Position numbers and translations under genes: made by a program
Notes under the pieces: model-generated
The model's input: only the letters and a program-made list of their open reading frames with translations
What the model was told of the DNA's origin: nothing
The model's database searches: none
Shown: in pieces, positions 8,006 to 16,761 of the stretch
Layout: each line of letters opens with the position of its first letter
Position numbering within the stretch: the stretch's first letter is position 1
DNA from: Rhodophyticola sp.
Lineage (GTDB): Bacteria > Pseudomonadota > Alphaproteobacteria > Rhodobacterales > Rhodobacteraceae
Direction: 5' to 3'
Assembly (NCBI GenBank): GCA_028279315.1
Contig: JANQNZ010000183.1
Span: 1 to 44,220 of the forward strand
DNA: 44,220 nt

Positions 8006-9397
8006 ATGGCACAGGCGCAAGCCAAATTTCTGACCGGAAACCTCTTCCGGCATATCACGGTGATGTCGCTCACCGCGTCACTTGGGTTGATGGCGGTGTT
8101 CCTGGTCGATTTTATCGACATGATCTTCATCTCCATGCTCGGCAAGGCAGAGCTTGCCGCCGCGGTTGGCTATGCCGGCGCGATCCTGTTCTTCACCACC
8201 TCTTTCGGGATCGGCATGGCAATCGCCGGTGGTGCGCTTGTCGCCCGCGCCCTTGGGGCGGGGGATGAGGACCTCGCCAAGAGACGGGCGACCAACACGA
8301 TTCTTTTCGGCATTGTCTTCGGCGCGATCTTCAGCGCGGTGGTCTGGATCAATCTGCCGGGTCTGACCGCGCTGGTCGGGGCAAGTGGCGAGACCCAGAC
8401 CCTCGCTGTCGATTACCTGCAAATCATCATCCCGACTTTGCCTTTCCTGCTTGTCGGCATGGTTGGCAGCGCAATCCTGCGCGCACATGGGGATGCGAAC
8501 CGGGCGATGATGGCGACGATCTGGGGTGGGTTGGTAAATGCCATCCTTGACCCGATCCTGATCTTCGGCCTCGATCTGGAACTGACCGGTGCGGCGCTCG
8601 CCTCAGTCGCGGCCCGGCTCACCATTGCGGCCACGGCGATCATTCCGCTGATCCGCTATTATGGCGGTTTCACCCGGCCATCGCTCCCCGATATGCGGCT
8701 CGATTTCGCGCCCGTGATCACATTGGCCTTCCCCGCGATCCTGACCCAACTGGCGACGCCTATCGGCCAGGCTTATGTCACACGCGCCATGGCCGAATAC
8801 GGGGAGGAGGCGGTCGCAGGCATGGCGATTGTGGCCCGGCTGACACCCGTGGCTTTCGGGGTGATCTTCGCACTTTCCGGTGCGGTCGGCCCGATCATCG
8901 GTCAGAATTTCGGCGCCAAAGACAGTGCGCGCGTCCGCATGGCTTATCGCGACGCAATGATCTTCACCGGCGTTGTGGTGCTCTTTGTCACTGGCGTCCT
9001 CTTCCTCCTCCGCAGCCCCATCGCAGCGCTTTTTCAGGCCGATGGGATCACGCAAGAACTGGTCTTCCTCTTCTGCGGCCCGCTGGCGCTGGCTTTCTTT
9101 TTCAACGGGATGATCTTTGTCTCGAATGCCGCCTTCAACAATCTCGGCCACCCCTATTACTCCACCTGGATCAATTGGGGCCGGCACACCGCGGGCACGA
9201 TCCCCTTGGTGATCCTCTTCGGGGCTTGGTTCGGGGCCGCAGGCGTTCTGATTGGCCAAGCGGTTGGCGGGCTGATCTTTGGCCTGATCTCGCTCTGGCT
9301 CGCCATCCGCGTCATGGCCCGCACCGAGGCGCCAACCGACGCCGAGCCGTTCCAGCGTCAAGCGCGTCAGCTAACGTTGTTTCACCACCGCCGATAG
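8006..9397 (+). CDS. MATE family efflux transporter
   Basis: A 463-residue inner-membrane multidrug and toxin extrusion protein with about twelve hydrophobic helices in two six-helix halves. The first half carries IDMIFISMLGKAELAAAVGYA, and the second shows the matching arrangement with FGVIFALSGAVGPIIGQNFGA, the internal pseudo-repeat typical of MATE. Such proteins export cationic compounds by sodium or proton antiport. Substrate cannot be deduced. Its 3' end overlaps the convergent gene at 9371-9397 by 27 bp. Confidence 0.93.
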   Translation: MAQAQAKFLTGNLFRHITVMSLTASLGLMAVFLVDFIDMIFISMLGKAELAAAVGYAGAILFFTTSFGIGMAIAGGALVARALGAGDEDLAKRRATNTILFGIVFGAIFSAVVWINLPGLTALVGASGETQTLAVDYLQIIIPTLPFLLVGMVGSAILRAHGDANRAMMATIWGGLVNAILDPILIFGLDLELTGAALASVAARLTIAATAIIPLIRYYGGFTRPSLPDMRLDFAPVITLAFPAILTQLATPIGQAYVTRAMAEYGEEAVAGMAIVARLTPVAFGVIFALSGAVGPIIGQNFGAKDSARVRMAYRDAMIFTGVVVLFVTGVLFLLRSPIAALFQADGITQELVFLFCGPLALAFFFNGMIFVSNAAFNNLGHPYYSTWINWGRHTAGTIPLVILFGAWFGAAGVLIGQAVGGLIFGLISLWLAIRVMARTEAPTDAEPFQRQARQLTLFHHRR

Positions 9398-9934
9398 CTG
9401 CGCCAGGCGCTCATCGACAAAATCCCGCTCCTCCCGCGTCAGCACCTGCGCGCGCGCATAAACCGGCTCAGTCCGGTCATCAAGGATCGGCGCGTCCCAG
9501 CCTTGGGTCGTCTCGAAAAACCCAATTGCGCCCGCCTCCCCAAACTCCCGCAGATAGCCTTGGATCACCGTGTCGAGATAGCTCAAGAGGATCGGGTGCT
9601 CTTCGGTTGCATCGGTGTCGTGCTCCGGCTTCGTGCGGTAAATCTGCACATCAGGCACGGTCCCATGTTCATGGGTGATCTCGGTGACCGGCAACCGGTG
9701 ATAGGCCCATTCCCGTTCATCCAATGCCGTCCAATCAGCCCCTGGCACCGCTGCGATCAGCCCATCGATCTCCACCCCCGGCGCCTCGACCGCGGTCAGG
9801 AACGCCACTTTCCTCAACCGTGTCCGTTTCCAGGTCCGCGCCCAGCCCCGAACCCGCGCCCGCGCCGCCCGCGGAAAGTCATGTGTGGCGCGGTTCACCA
9901 AACTGCCATAGCCAAAGAAAAACGGGTCGGACAT
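9371..9934 (-). CDS. Gamma-glutamylcyclotransferase-like protein
   Basis: A 187-residue protein with the GGCT/AIG2 fold signature FFFGYGSLVN at the N-terminus, which forms the substrate-anchoring loop, and DEREWAYHR in the position of the catalytic glutamate region. Family enzymes convert gamma-glutamyl-amino acids or peptides to 5-oxoproline. The true substrate is unclear because the family is wide. It is divergent from the gcv operon, which is probably coincidental. Cytoplasmic. Confidence 0.82.
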   Translation of the reverse strand: MSDPFFFGYGSLVNRATHDFPRAARARVRGWARTWKRTRLRKVAFLTAVEAPGVEIDGLIAAVPGADWTALDEREWAYHRLPVTEITHEHGTVPDVQIYRTKPEHDTDATEEHPILLSYLDTVIQGYLREFGEAGAIGFFETTQGWDAPILDDRTEPVYARAQVLTREERDFVDERLAQLSAVVKQR

Positions 9935-9976
9935 GGATCACAGTTGTGGTCTTGCATACACCGGCATGCAAGGCCC

Positions 9977-10004
9977 TTGCCGAATGCGGAATTCTGAGTA
10001 TTTT
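9977..10004 (+). promoter_or_regulatory. Candidate promoter of the gcv operon
   Basis: TTGCCG (9977-9982) and TATTTT (9999-10004) are separated by 16 bases, each 4 of 6 to the sigma-70 consensus. The implied start near 10011 falls exactly at the 5' end of the first glycine aptamer. Confidence 0.5.
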
Positions 10005-10011
10005 CGAAACC

Positions 10012-10172
10012 GTTCATCCAGGGAGAAACCGGCCTCGGCCGGTGCCGAAGGAGCAACCGCCCCGGTAAACTCTCAGGCAACAGGGACCTGGATGGGCAAA
10101 GAAACTCTGGAGAGAGGCGCGGGGACGCGTCCGCCGAAGGAATAACGATCTCAGGCAAAAGGACAGAGGGGG
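10012..10172 (+). promoter_or_regulatory. Tandem glycine riboswitch
   Basis: Two successive glycine aptamers are recognisable. The first is closed by catccagg (10015-10022) pairing with cctggatg (10087-10094) and contains gccgaaggagcaa and ctcaggcaacaggga. The second is closed by ctctg (10105-10109) with cagag (10164-10168) and contains gccgaaggaataac and ctcaggcaaaaggac. Such tandem switches turn on gcvT operons when glycine is abundant. Downstream, ggcatca (10171-10177) can pair with tgatgcc (10203-10209), and ccgggcg with cgcccgg (10208-10226), just before the ggggag ribosome site; these are the probable expression platform. Confidence 0.95.
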
Positions 10173-10242
10173 CATCAGACGCCGCGCAGGTCGCGGCAGA
10201 AATGATGCCGGGCGCCTACCGCCCGGGAAACCGGGGAGCGCC

Positions 10243-11343
10243 ATGGGTGATCTGAAACCGCTTCTGCTGAAAGCGCTGCATGGGGCACATGGCGCGAAAC
10301 TCGTGCCCTTTGCCGGCTATGAGATGCCGGTGCAATATGCCGCTGGCGTGATGGCCGAACATCTCTGGTGCCGGGAGAAGGCGGGGCTGTTCGATGTCAG
10401 CCATATGGGCCAGGTGATCCTGCCCACTGATCAGGCCGAAGGGTTGGAGGCGTTGGTGCCGATTGATGTTCTGGGCCTCGCCCCTGGGCGCCAGCGCTAT
10501 GGGCTGTTCACCAATGACGCGGGCGGTGTGTTGGACGATCTGATGATCGCCAAACGCGAAAGCGATCTGTTCCTCGTCGTGAATGCCGCCTGCAAAGACG
10601 CCGATATCGCCCATCTCTCGGCGCATCTGGCGGGCGTGGCACCGGTTGAGGACCGGGCGCTTCTGGCACTACAAGGGCCGCTCGCCGAGGCGGCGCTTTC
10701 GCGGCTTCTGCCCGATGCGGCCCAGATGCGGTTCATGGATGTGGCTGTGATGGGATGGGAGGGGGCAGCGCTTTGGCTCTCCCGCTCCGGCTATACCGGT
10801 GAGGATGGGTTTGAAGTCTCGGTGCCGAACGCCGTCGCTGAGGGTTTCGCAAGCGCGCTTCTAGAGATGGATGAGGTCGCCCCCATCGGCCTTGGCGCGC
10901 GGGACAGCCTGCGGCTTGAGGCAGGCCTGCCACTCTATGGCCAGGATCTTGGCCCTGACATCACAGTGATTGAGGCGGGGCTTGGCTGGGCGATTTCAAA
11001 AGCTCGCCGCGCCGACGGGCAGCGAGCGGGAGGTTTCCCGGGTGCAGACCCCATCTTGCATCAGATGGAGGCGGGCGCCCCGCGCCGCCGGGTGGGGCTG
11101 AGGCCCGAAGGCCGCGCACCGATGCGCGCTGGTGTTCCGCTCTTCGATGCGGCGGAAGGCGGCCAGCAGATCGGCACCGTCACCTCGGGCGGCTTTGGCC
11201 CCTCCGTTGGCGGCCCAATTGCCATGGGGTTGATTGACAGCGCCGTGCCGGACGGGGCCATGATCTATGGCGAGGTCAGGGGCAAACGGCTGCCCGCGCG
11301 CCAATCCGCGCTGCCGTTTCAGAAACAGACCTATAAGCGTTGA
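10243..11343 (+). CDS. gcvT: Aminomethyltransferase, glycine cleavage T protein
   Basis: A 366-residue T-protein. It moves the methylene group from aminomethyl-lipoyl H-protein to tetrahydrofolate, releasing ammonia. Family features are KLVPFAGYEMPVQY near the N-terminus, GLFDVSHMGQ, LSRSGYTGEDGFEVSVP and the C-terminal GTVTSGGFGPSVGGPIAMG. Length is normal. A ggggag ribosome site precedes the ATG. First gene of gcvT-gcvH-gcvP, behind a tandem glycine riboswitch; gcvH follows after 24 bases. Confidence 0.97.
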   Translation: MGDLKPLLLKALHGAHGAKLVPFAGYEMPVQYAAGVMAEHLWCREKAGLFDVSHMGQVILPTDQAEGLEALVPIDVLGLAPGRQRYGLFTNDAGGVLDDLMIAKRESDLFLVVNAACKDADIAHLSAHLAGVAPVEDRALLALQGPLAEAALSRLLPDAAQMRFMDVAVMGWEGAALWLSRSGYTGEDGFEVSVPNAVAEGFASALLEMDEVAPIGLGARDSLRLEAGLPLYGQDLGPDITVIEAGLGWAISKARRADGQRAGGFPGADPILHQMEAGAPRRRVGLRPEGRAPMRAGVPLFDAAEGGQQIGTVTSGGFGPSVGGPIAMGLIDSAVPDGAMIYGEVRGKRLPARQSALPFQKQTYKR

Positions 11344-11367
11344 GACCTGAGAGGGGGACCAAGAGAG

Positions 11368-11730
11368 ATGAAATACACCGAAGAGCATGAATGGCTGCGG
11401 GTCGAGGGCGAGTTTGTCGTCGTTGGCATCACCGAACACGCGGCCACCCAACTGGGCGATGTGGTCTTTGTCGAACTGCCCGATGAGGGCACTGAGGTCG
11501 CTAAGGATGACGAAATCGTGGTGATCGAAAGCGTCAAAGCGGCCTCTGACATCCTGGCGCCGCTCGACGGAGAGATTGCCGAGGTGAACAGCGCGCTTGC
11601 CGACAACCCAGGCCTAGTGAACGAAGACCCGATTGGGGAGGCCTGGTTCTTCAAGCTGAAAGCCGCCGATCTTGGACCGATGGACGAGATGATGGATGAG
11701 GCCGCCTATAAGGACTTCATCGGAGAGTAA
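11368..11730 (+). CDS. gcvH: Glycine cleavage system H protein
   Basis: A 120-residue lipoyl carrier. The lipoylated lysine is Lys57 in [12 protein letters not shown], the conserved ESVKAAS-type motif. The N-terminal YTEEHEWL and the C-terminal FKLKAAD region are typical. It shuttles the aminomethyl group between GcvP and GcvT. Second gene of the operon, 22 bases before gcvP. Confidence 0.98.
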   Translation: MKYTEEHEWLRVEGEFVVVGITEHAATQLGDVVFVELPDEGTEVAKDDEIVVIESVKAASDILAPLDGEIAEVNSALADNPGLVNEDPIGEAWFFKLKAADLGPMDEMMDEAAYKDFIGE

Positions 11731-11752
11731 GCGCGGGAAGGAGATTTCGCCC

Positions 11753-14590
11753 ATGACCTGGACGCCCACCGATTACGACCCCACCGATTTCGGCAATCGC
11801 CGCCATATCGGCCCCTCGCCCGCCGAGATGACTGAGATGTTGGGCGCGGTGGGCGCGGACAGCCTCGACGATCTGATTGACCAGACGCTCCCAAGCTCAA
11901 TCCGGCAAGATGAGCCCTTGGAGTGGCCCGCGCTGTCTGAGGCGGAGCTGATCGACCGGATGCGGGCCATCGCGGCGAAAAACAAGGTCATGGTCTCAAT
12001 GATGGGCCAGGGATACTACAACACCCACACGCCCCCCGCGATCCAGCGGAACGTCTTGGAAAACCCCGCCTGGTACACCGCCTACACGCCTTATCAGCCC
12101 GAGATCGCTCAAGGCCGGTTAGAGGCGCTTTTGAACTTCCAGACCATGGTGGCCGATCTGACGGGGCTGGAGATTGCCAATGCCTCGCTGCTGGATGAGG
12201 CCACGGCCTGCGCTGAGGCGATGGTTATGGCTGAGCGGGTGGCGAAATCGAAAGCCACCGCGTTTTTCATCGATGAAAACTGCCACCCGCAAAACATCGC
12301 GGTGATGGAAACCCGGGCCGAGCCCTTGGGGATCGAGATCATCATCGGCGCACCCGAGACCCTGGAAGCCGATAAGGTCTTCGGCGCGATCTTCCAATAT
12401 CCGGGCACCTTCGGCGGCCTTTCCGACCCGTCTGCCCAAATCGCGGCGCTCCATGAGGCCAAGGCGATTGGTATTGTCTGCACCGACCTTCTGGCGCTGA
12501 CGCTGGTGAAGGAACCGGGCGCGATGGGCGCCGATATCGCCGTGGGCTCCGCGCAGCGGTTTGGGGTGCCTCTGGGATATGGCGGGCCCCACGCGGCCTT
12601 CATCTCCTGTGCCGATGCCTATAAGCGCGCGCTCCCTGGGCGGTTGGTGGGGGTTAGCGTCGATTCCCATGGGCACAAGGCCTATCGCCTCTCCCTGCAA
12701 ACGCGGGAACAGCATATCCGGCGCGAAAAGGCGACCTCCAATGTCTGCACCGCGCAGGCGCTTCTTGCGGTGATGGCGAGTTTCTATGCCGTCTTCCATG
12801 GGCCGCTTGGTCTGAAAGCGATTGCAGAGCGGGTGCATCTCCATGCCGTCCGGCTGGCGACCTCCCTCCGCACTGGCGGTTATGTGGCCGAGGCGGACGC
12901 GTTCTTCGACACCATCACCGTGCATGTGGGCGCCAAGCAAAGCCGGATCATGGCCGCCGCCGTGGCGCGCGGGATCAACCTGCGCGATGTGGGCAGCGAC
13001 CGGATCGGGATTTCGGTGGATGAGGTCACAACCGAAGCGCATCTGGAGGCCGTCTGCCGCGCCTTTGGTGTACTTTTCGCCGGGCCGCAGACGCTCCCCG
13101 CAATCCCCGATGAGTTGCTCAGAACCTCTGACTACCTCACCCATCCGATCTTCCACATGAACCGCGCGGAATCAGAGATGATGCGCTATATGCGGCGGCT
13201 CTCGGACCGCGATCTGGCGCTGGATCGCGCGATGATCCCGCTCGGCTCCTGCACCATGAAGCTGAACGCGGCGGTGGAGATGATGCCGATCACCTGGCCT
13301 GAATTCGGGGGCCTGCATCCCTTCGCGCCTGCCGATCAGGCCGAAGGCTATGCCGAGATGCTGGAGGACCTCGCCGCCAAGCTCTGCGAGATCACCGGCT
13401 ATGACGCGATGTCGATGCAGCCCAATTCGGGCGCGCAGGGCGAATATGCCGGGCTTCTGACCATCGCCGCCTATCACCGGGCCAATGGCGAAGGGCATCG
13501 CGATATCTGTCTGATCCCGGTCTCCGCCCATGGCACCAACCCCGCCTCGGCCCAGATGGCGGGCATGAAGGTGGTGGTGGTGAAGGCCGCCGAGAATGGC
13601 GATATCGATGTGGCTGATTTCCGTGAGAAGGCTGAAGCCGCGGGCGACAACCTCGCGGCGTGCATGATCACCTATCCCTCGACCCATGGGGTGTTTGAGA
13701 AGACGGTGCGGGAGGTCTGTGAGATCACCCATGACCATGGCGGGCAAGTCTATCTCGACGGCGCCAATCTGAACGCGATGGTGGGCCTGTCGAAACCAGG
13801 CGATGTGGGCGCCGATGTCAGCCACCTGAACCTGCACAAGACCTTCTGCATCCCCCATGGCGGCGGCGGCCCCGGCATGGGGCCAATTGGCGTGAAGGCC
13901 CATCTGGCACCGCATCTGCCGGGGCATCCTGAGACGGGCGGCGTGGAAGGCCCGGTGTCGGGCGCGCCTTATGGCTCGGCCTCGATCCTGCCGATCTCTT
14001 ACGCCTATATCCATCTGATGGGGGGCGAGGGGATCACCCAGGCAACCAAGGTTGCGATTTTAAACGCCAACTACATCGCGGCCCGTCTGAAAGACGCCTA
14101 CCCGGTGCTTTTCAAAGGCAAAGGGGATCATGTGGCCCATGAATGCATCCTTGATACCCGCGCCTTCGCGGAGGCCGGGATCACCGTGGACGACATCGCC
14201 AAACGCTTGATGGATAACGGATTTCACGCCCCCACCATGAGCTGGCCCGTGGCTGGCACGCTGATGGTGGAGCCAACCGAAAGCGAAACCAAAGCCGAGA
14301 TCGACCGGTTCTGCGACGCGATGCTGTCGATCCGGGCCGAGATCGCGGATGTGGAGGCTGGCAAGATCGCGGCGGAAGACAGCCCGCTTCACCATGCGCC
14401 GCATACGGTTGAGGATTTGGTCAGCGACTGGGACCGGGCCTATTCCCGGGAGCAGGGATGCTTCCCCGCGGGCGCCTTCCGCGTGGACAAGTACTGGCCG
14501 CCGGTCAACCGGGTCGATAATGCCTGGGGTGACCGGCATCTGGTCTGCACTTGCCCGCCCTTGGAGGATTATCAGGAGGCGGCCGAGTAA
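11753..14590 (+). CDS. gcvP: Glycine dehydrogenase (decarboxylating), P protein
   Basis: A 945-residue single-chain P protein, the form in which the two halves of split enzymes are fused. It decarboxylates glycine with pyridoxal phosphate and loads the aminomethyl group on GcvH. The PLP lysine is Lys696 in [18 protein letters not shown]. The N-terminal half has [15 protein letters not shown] and the [15 protein letters not shown] motif. Start 11753 is chosen because AAGGAG (11737-11742) precedes it and the protein then begins at the family's usual place; the longer frame overlaps gcvH. Confidence 0.97.
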   Translation: MTWTPTDYDPTDFGNRRHIGPSPAEMTEMLGAVGADSLDDLIDQTLPSSIRQDEPLEWPALSEAELIDRMRAIAAKNKVMVSMMGQGYYNTHTPPAIQRNVLENPAWYTAYTPYQPEIAQGRLEALLNFQTMVADLTGLEIANASLLDEATACAEAMVMAERVAKSKATAFFIDENCHPQNIAVMETRAEPLGIEIIIGAPETLEADKVFGAIFQYPGTFGGLSDPSAQIAALHEAKAIGIVCTDLLALTLVKEPGAMGADIAVGSAQRFGVPLGYGGPHAAFISCADAYKRALPGRLVGVSVDSHGHKAYRLSLQTREQHIRREKATSNVCTAQALLAVMASFYAVFHGPLGLKAIAERVHLHAVRLATSLRTGGYVAEADAFFDTITVHVGAKQSRIMAAAVARGINLRDVGSDRIGISVDEVTTEAHLEAVCRAFGVLFAGPQTLPAIPDELLRTSDYLTHPIFHMNRAESEMMRYMRRLSDRDLALDRAMIPLGSCTMKLNAAVEMMPITWPEFGGLHPFAPADQAEGYAEMLEDLAAKLCEITGYDAMSMQPNSGAQGEYAGLLTIAAYHRANGEGHRDICLIPVSAHGTNPASAQMAGMKVVVVKAAENGDIDVADFREKAEAAGDNLAACMITYPSTHGVFEKTVREVCEITHDHGGQVYLDGANLNAMVGLSKPGDVGADVSHLNLHKTFCIPHGGGGPGMGPIGVKAHLAPHLPGHPETGGVEGPVSGAPYGSASILPISYAYIHLMGGEGITQATKVAILNANYIAARLKDAYPVLFKGKGDHVAHECILDTRAFAEAGITVDDIAKRLMDNGFHAPTMSWPVAGTLMVEPTESETKAEIDRFCDAMLSIRAEIADVEAGKIAAEDSPLHHAPHTVEDLVSDWDRAYSREQGCFPAGAFRVDKYWPPVNRVDNAWGDRHLVCTCPPLEDYQEAAE

Positions 14591-14591
14591 G

Positions 14592-14616
14592 GCCCTTCGC
14601 GCTAAACGCGAAGGGC
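14592..14616 (+). terminator. Hairpin after gcvP
   Basis: gcccttcgcg-ctaaa-cgcgaagggc is a perfect 10-bp stem with a 5-base loop, one base after the gcvP stop. It lacks a T-tract. It lies between convergent genes and may act in both directions. Confidence 0.7.
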
Positions 14617-14631
14617 TGCTGGCACGGGGCC

Positions 14632-15159
14632 TCACCGCCGCCGCCCGAACCGGGCATAAAGCCCGTCCAGCGTGTAGTTTTTATCGACCGGCCCATGTTC
14701 TTCGGGAAAAAAATTCGGGTCCGAGGGCAGGCAATCCCGCCCGCAGACCTGATGGATATGGCCAGTTTGGCCGTTCACGAACCAGAGCCGCCCGCCAGGC
14801 GTCGACACCCAGCCATTGATGTTCTGGCTCATATCTCCCTCAACATCGGTGATCGACGGCACCTCCCCATCATAGCCCTCGGCCCAGGCCGCATGGGTGT
14901 GCCAGGAGGCGATGACCTGCACGCCGGGCGGCACCGGGAGCGACGCGCAACTGGCAAATGTGCCCCAGCTGACCTTGGTGCTTTCCAACTCCCCCGAAGG
15001 CCTACGCACGACATAGCCGCAGACCTCACGGTTGAACTCGATCGAGAGCGGGTTCATCCCCCTAAGCAGCGCCGTCACAAACTCCGTTTCTTCGGCGTTC
15101 TGCGCCTGCGCAAAAGGCGCGGTTGAAAGCGCGATGATCAGGGCGAGGCCGACACGCAT
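14632..15159 (-). CDS. DUF4329 domain-containing secreted protein
   Basis: A 175-residue protein with a Sec signal (hydrophobic stretch then AQAQ near residue 20) and a DUF4329 domain. The domain shows VIASWHTHAAW, resembling the His-x-His motif of JAB/MPN-like metalloproteins, followed by PSITDVEGD. The family occurs in toxin and secreted contexts and may be a peptidase-like fold, but activity is unproven. Cysteines at CGRDCLP suggest a periplasmic or extracellular site. Confidence 0.85.
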   Translation of the reverse strand: MRVGLALIIALSTAPFAQAQNAEETEFVTALLRGMNPLSIEFNREVCGYVVRRPSGELESTKVSWGTFASCASLPVPPGVQVIASWHTHAAWAEGYDGEVPSITDVEGDMSQNINGWVSTPGGRLWFVNGQTGHIHQVCGRDCLPSDPNFFPEEHGPVDKNYTLDGLYARFGRRR

Positions 15160-15292
15160 CCGGGGGGCTCCTTTCCAGGTGAGGTTTGGGCCAAGATACC
15201 CGATCCCTGGCGTTTCGCTAGGGTCTGGCCCTGGACGCCCACGGGCGCGGTCCTAACTCCAGCACTCAAGTATGTAAGTGTGAGGGAGGCCC

Positions 15293-15463
15293 ATGTCTCG
15301 CCAAGATTGGATTAATGACGCCGCAGTGGAGAAGGTTGAGTTGGATGGAGCCCTTGCCCGGCGGCGCTGGATGAGGTTCGGGGAATGGGCACAACTATTT
15401 GTTCTCTGCGGCTTGCCGATTTGCGGTTGTATTTTGGTCCTTGAGTTGCGCGGGATCATCTAA
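15293..15463 (+). CDS. Small membrane protein (56 aa)
   Basis: A 56-codon ORF, too short for many gene finders, with a strong gggagg ribosome site at 15284-15289. The N-terminal half is charged and helical (MSRQDWINDAAVEKVELDG...RRRWMRFGEW) and the C-terminal half is one transmembrane segment (LFVLCGLPICGCILVLEL) with three cysteines. Likely a single-pass inner-membrane small protein. It ends by overlapping the stop region of the convergent membrane gene by 4 bp. Not recognised. Confidence 0.55.
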   Translation: MSRQDWINDAAVEKVELDGALARRRWMRFGEWAQLFVLCGLPICGCILVLELRGII

Positions 15464-15837
15464 GCCGCGCGGTCCCCAGGGATCACACGCCTTATCAGAA
15501 GGCTCAGCGTTGTGGCGGTGAAAAGCGCCGTCCCGATCCAGCCCCAATACCACATCTGCCCGGCAAACACGTCCTCGGCATAGGACACCGCAAACCGGGC
15601 TTTGCCGAGGCTTGCGAGGCCGAAGGCCCCAACGGCCAGGACCAGCGAAGCAATCGAAGGGGTCCATGACGGGCGCTTTGCCGCGAACCAAGCGAGGACC
15701 ACACCTATGGGAACCCCAATCCAAGCGATCTGGACCGCCCACCAGGGATGCGCGCCAAGCCGCTCCGTCAGCCCGAGATGAGCAGCGGCCAGCACAATCG
15801 CCGCCGCTGCCCCCGCAGCGATAAGAAAGCGCGTCAT
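15460..15837 (-). CDS. Hypothetical four-helix membrane protein
   Basis: A 125-residue hydrophobic protein with about four transmembrane helices (residues roughly 3-20, 35-52, 61-78 and 97-115). No family motif is apparent. Its ATG overlaps the TGA stop of a 32-codon ORF upstream (ATGA overlap), suggesting translational coupling. Inner membrane; function unknown. Confidence 0.65.
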   Translation of the reverse strand: MTRFLIAAGAAAAIVLAAAHLGLTERLGAHPWWAVQIAWIGVPIGVVLAWFAAKRPSWTPSIASLVLAVGAFGLASLGKARFAVSYAEDVFAGQMWYWGWIGTALFTATTLSLLIRRVIPGDRAA

Positions 15838-15932
15838 TGATTGGCCCCGTCTGTGAGGCGATGAGGGACTGGCGTCGCCCGCAAGATCGCGATGGTGGAT
15901 ATGGGGTCAAGCAGAGGTGAACGGGTTCGCAT
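15834..15932 (-). CDS. 32-aa ORF coupled to the membrane gene
   Basis: ATG 15932 is preceded by AAAGGAG at an ideal eight-base spacing. The ORF (MRTRSPLLDPISTIAILRAT...) ends in TGA overlapping the ATG of the downstream membrane protein. It may be a leader ORF that sets translation of that gene or a real small protein. No recognised family. Confidence 0.42.
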   Translation of the reverse strand: MRTRSPLLDPISTIAILRATPVPHRLTDGANQ

Positions 15933-16098
15933 AGGCTCGGCTCCTTTCACCTCTGAAGATGAGACACCGGGAGGGCCAAGTCTGCCTCTGTTTCGTGAAT
16001 GTCGCGCGGATGTGACGGGTCGTGCGACTTTGGCACCTACGAGGATCATCGAGCCGGTCGCCGGGTATGCCTTGCCGATGGGGCGCAATCCGTTCGGG

Positions 16099-16197
16099 TT
16101 AAAGGCTGGCCCAATCCGTGAACCGGAAACTCTTGGGCGGGCGGTGGCCGGGAATGGGTGCTTCGACCGGTTTTGCGGTGGGGCGGGGGCGGGTCAT
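16099..16197 (-). CDS. 32-aa proline-rich ORF with strong ribosome site
   Basis: ATG 16197 follows AAGGAGG at a seven-base spacing, close to the optimum. The product (MTRPRPTAKPVEAPIPGHRP..., ending FRFTDWASL) has 8 prolines in 32 residues and no membrane segment. It sits between the cold-shock gene and the membrane gene on the same strand. The quality of the ribosome site is the main argument; I do not recognise the peptide. Confidence 0.45.
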   Translation of the reverse strand: MTRPRPTAKPVEAPIPGHRPPKSFRFTDWASL

Positions 16198-16292
16198 GTC
16201 AGGTCCTCCTTCATCCATATTCCCTTATGGGTCGGAGGCGGCGGCGCCGGGGTTCAATCAAGGGCGTCCCCGATCTGGTTCCCTCAGATACA

Positions 16293-16326
16293 AAACGGGC
16301 GCGGCCTATATGGCGCGCGCCCGTTT
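16293..16326 (-). terminator. Terminator of the cold-shock gene
   Basis: aaacgggcgc (16293-16302) pairs with gcgcccgttt (16317-16326). On the minus strand the stem ends in a short T-run (TTTTG), 29 bases after the cspA-like stop. A good intrinsic terminator. Confidence 0.75.
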
Positions 16327-16354
16327 GAATTCTATCGCGATGTGTCGCGCGTGC

Positions 16355-16561
16355 TCAGAGCGGCTTGATATTGACGGCGCTTTCACGCCCGTCACGTCCG
16401 GCTTCCAGCTCGTAGCTGACTTTCTGGTCATCGGCGAGGCCGGTCAGGCCTGAGCGCTCAACGCCCGAGATATGAACAAACACGTCCTTGCCGCCTTCTT
16501 CAGGCGCGATAAAGCCATAGCCTTTGGTGGCGTTGAACCATTTCACGGTGCCATTGGGCAT
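16355..16561 (-). CDS. cspA: Cold-shock domain protein
   Basis: A 68-residue CspA-family single-stranded RNA/DNA-binding protein. It consists of one OB-fold domain with the RNP1 motif KGYGFI (14-19) and RNP2 motif VFVHI. Start MPNGTVKWFN is typical, with AAGGAG ten bases upstream. Such proteins loosen RNA structure and act in cold or stationary phase. Several paralogues usually exist per genome, so the exact paralogue number is not assigned. Confidence 0.95.
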   Translation of the reverse strand: MPNGTVKWFNATKGYGFIAPEEGGKDVFVHISGVERSGLTGLADDQKVSYELEAGRDGRESAVNIKPL

Positions 16562-16761
16562 GCGTGGGTCTCCTTAGTTTGGTCCGCCCGCGGGAGTGCG
16601 GCGGCGTGGCGTCAGTCAGGTAGCAGATCGAGGCTGACGTCCCGGAAAGAGGAGACAGGGGTCGAGATGCGGTAACGGTCGCGGGAAGGGGTATGGGCGA
16701 GGTTGGCCGCGATAGCAAGGGATTTGGCATTTGTTAACCATGACGGCGGTAGGTTGCGGAT

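Noticed and set aside
15892..16368. 158-codon plus-strand frame between the membrane and cold-shock genes
   Set aside because: No ribosome site, low-complexity composition, and it runs opposite two small minus-strand ORFs with strong ribosome sites and the cspA terminator.
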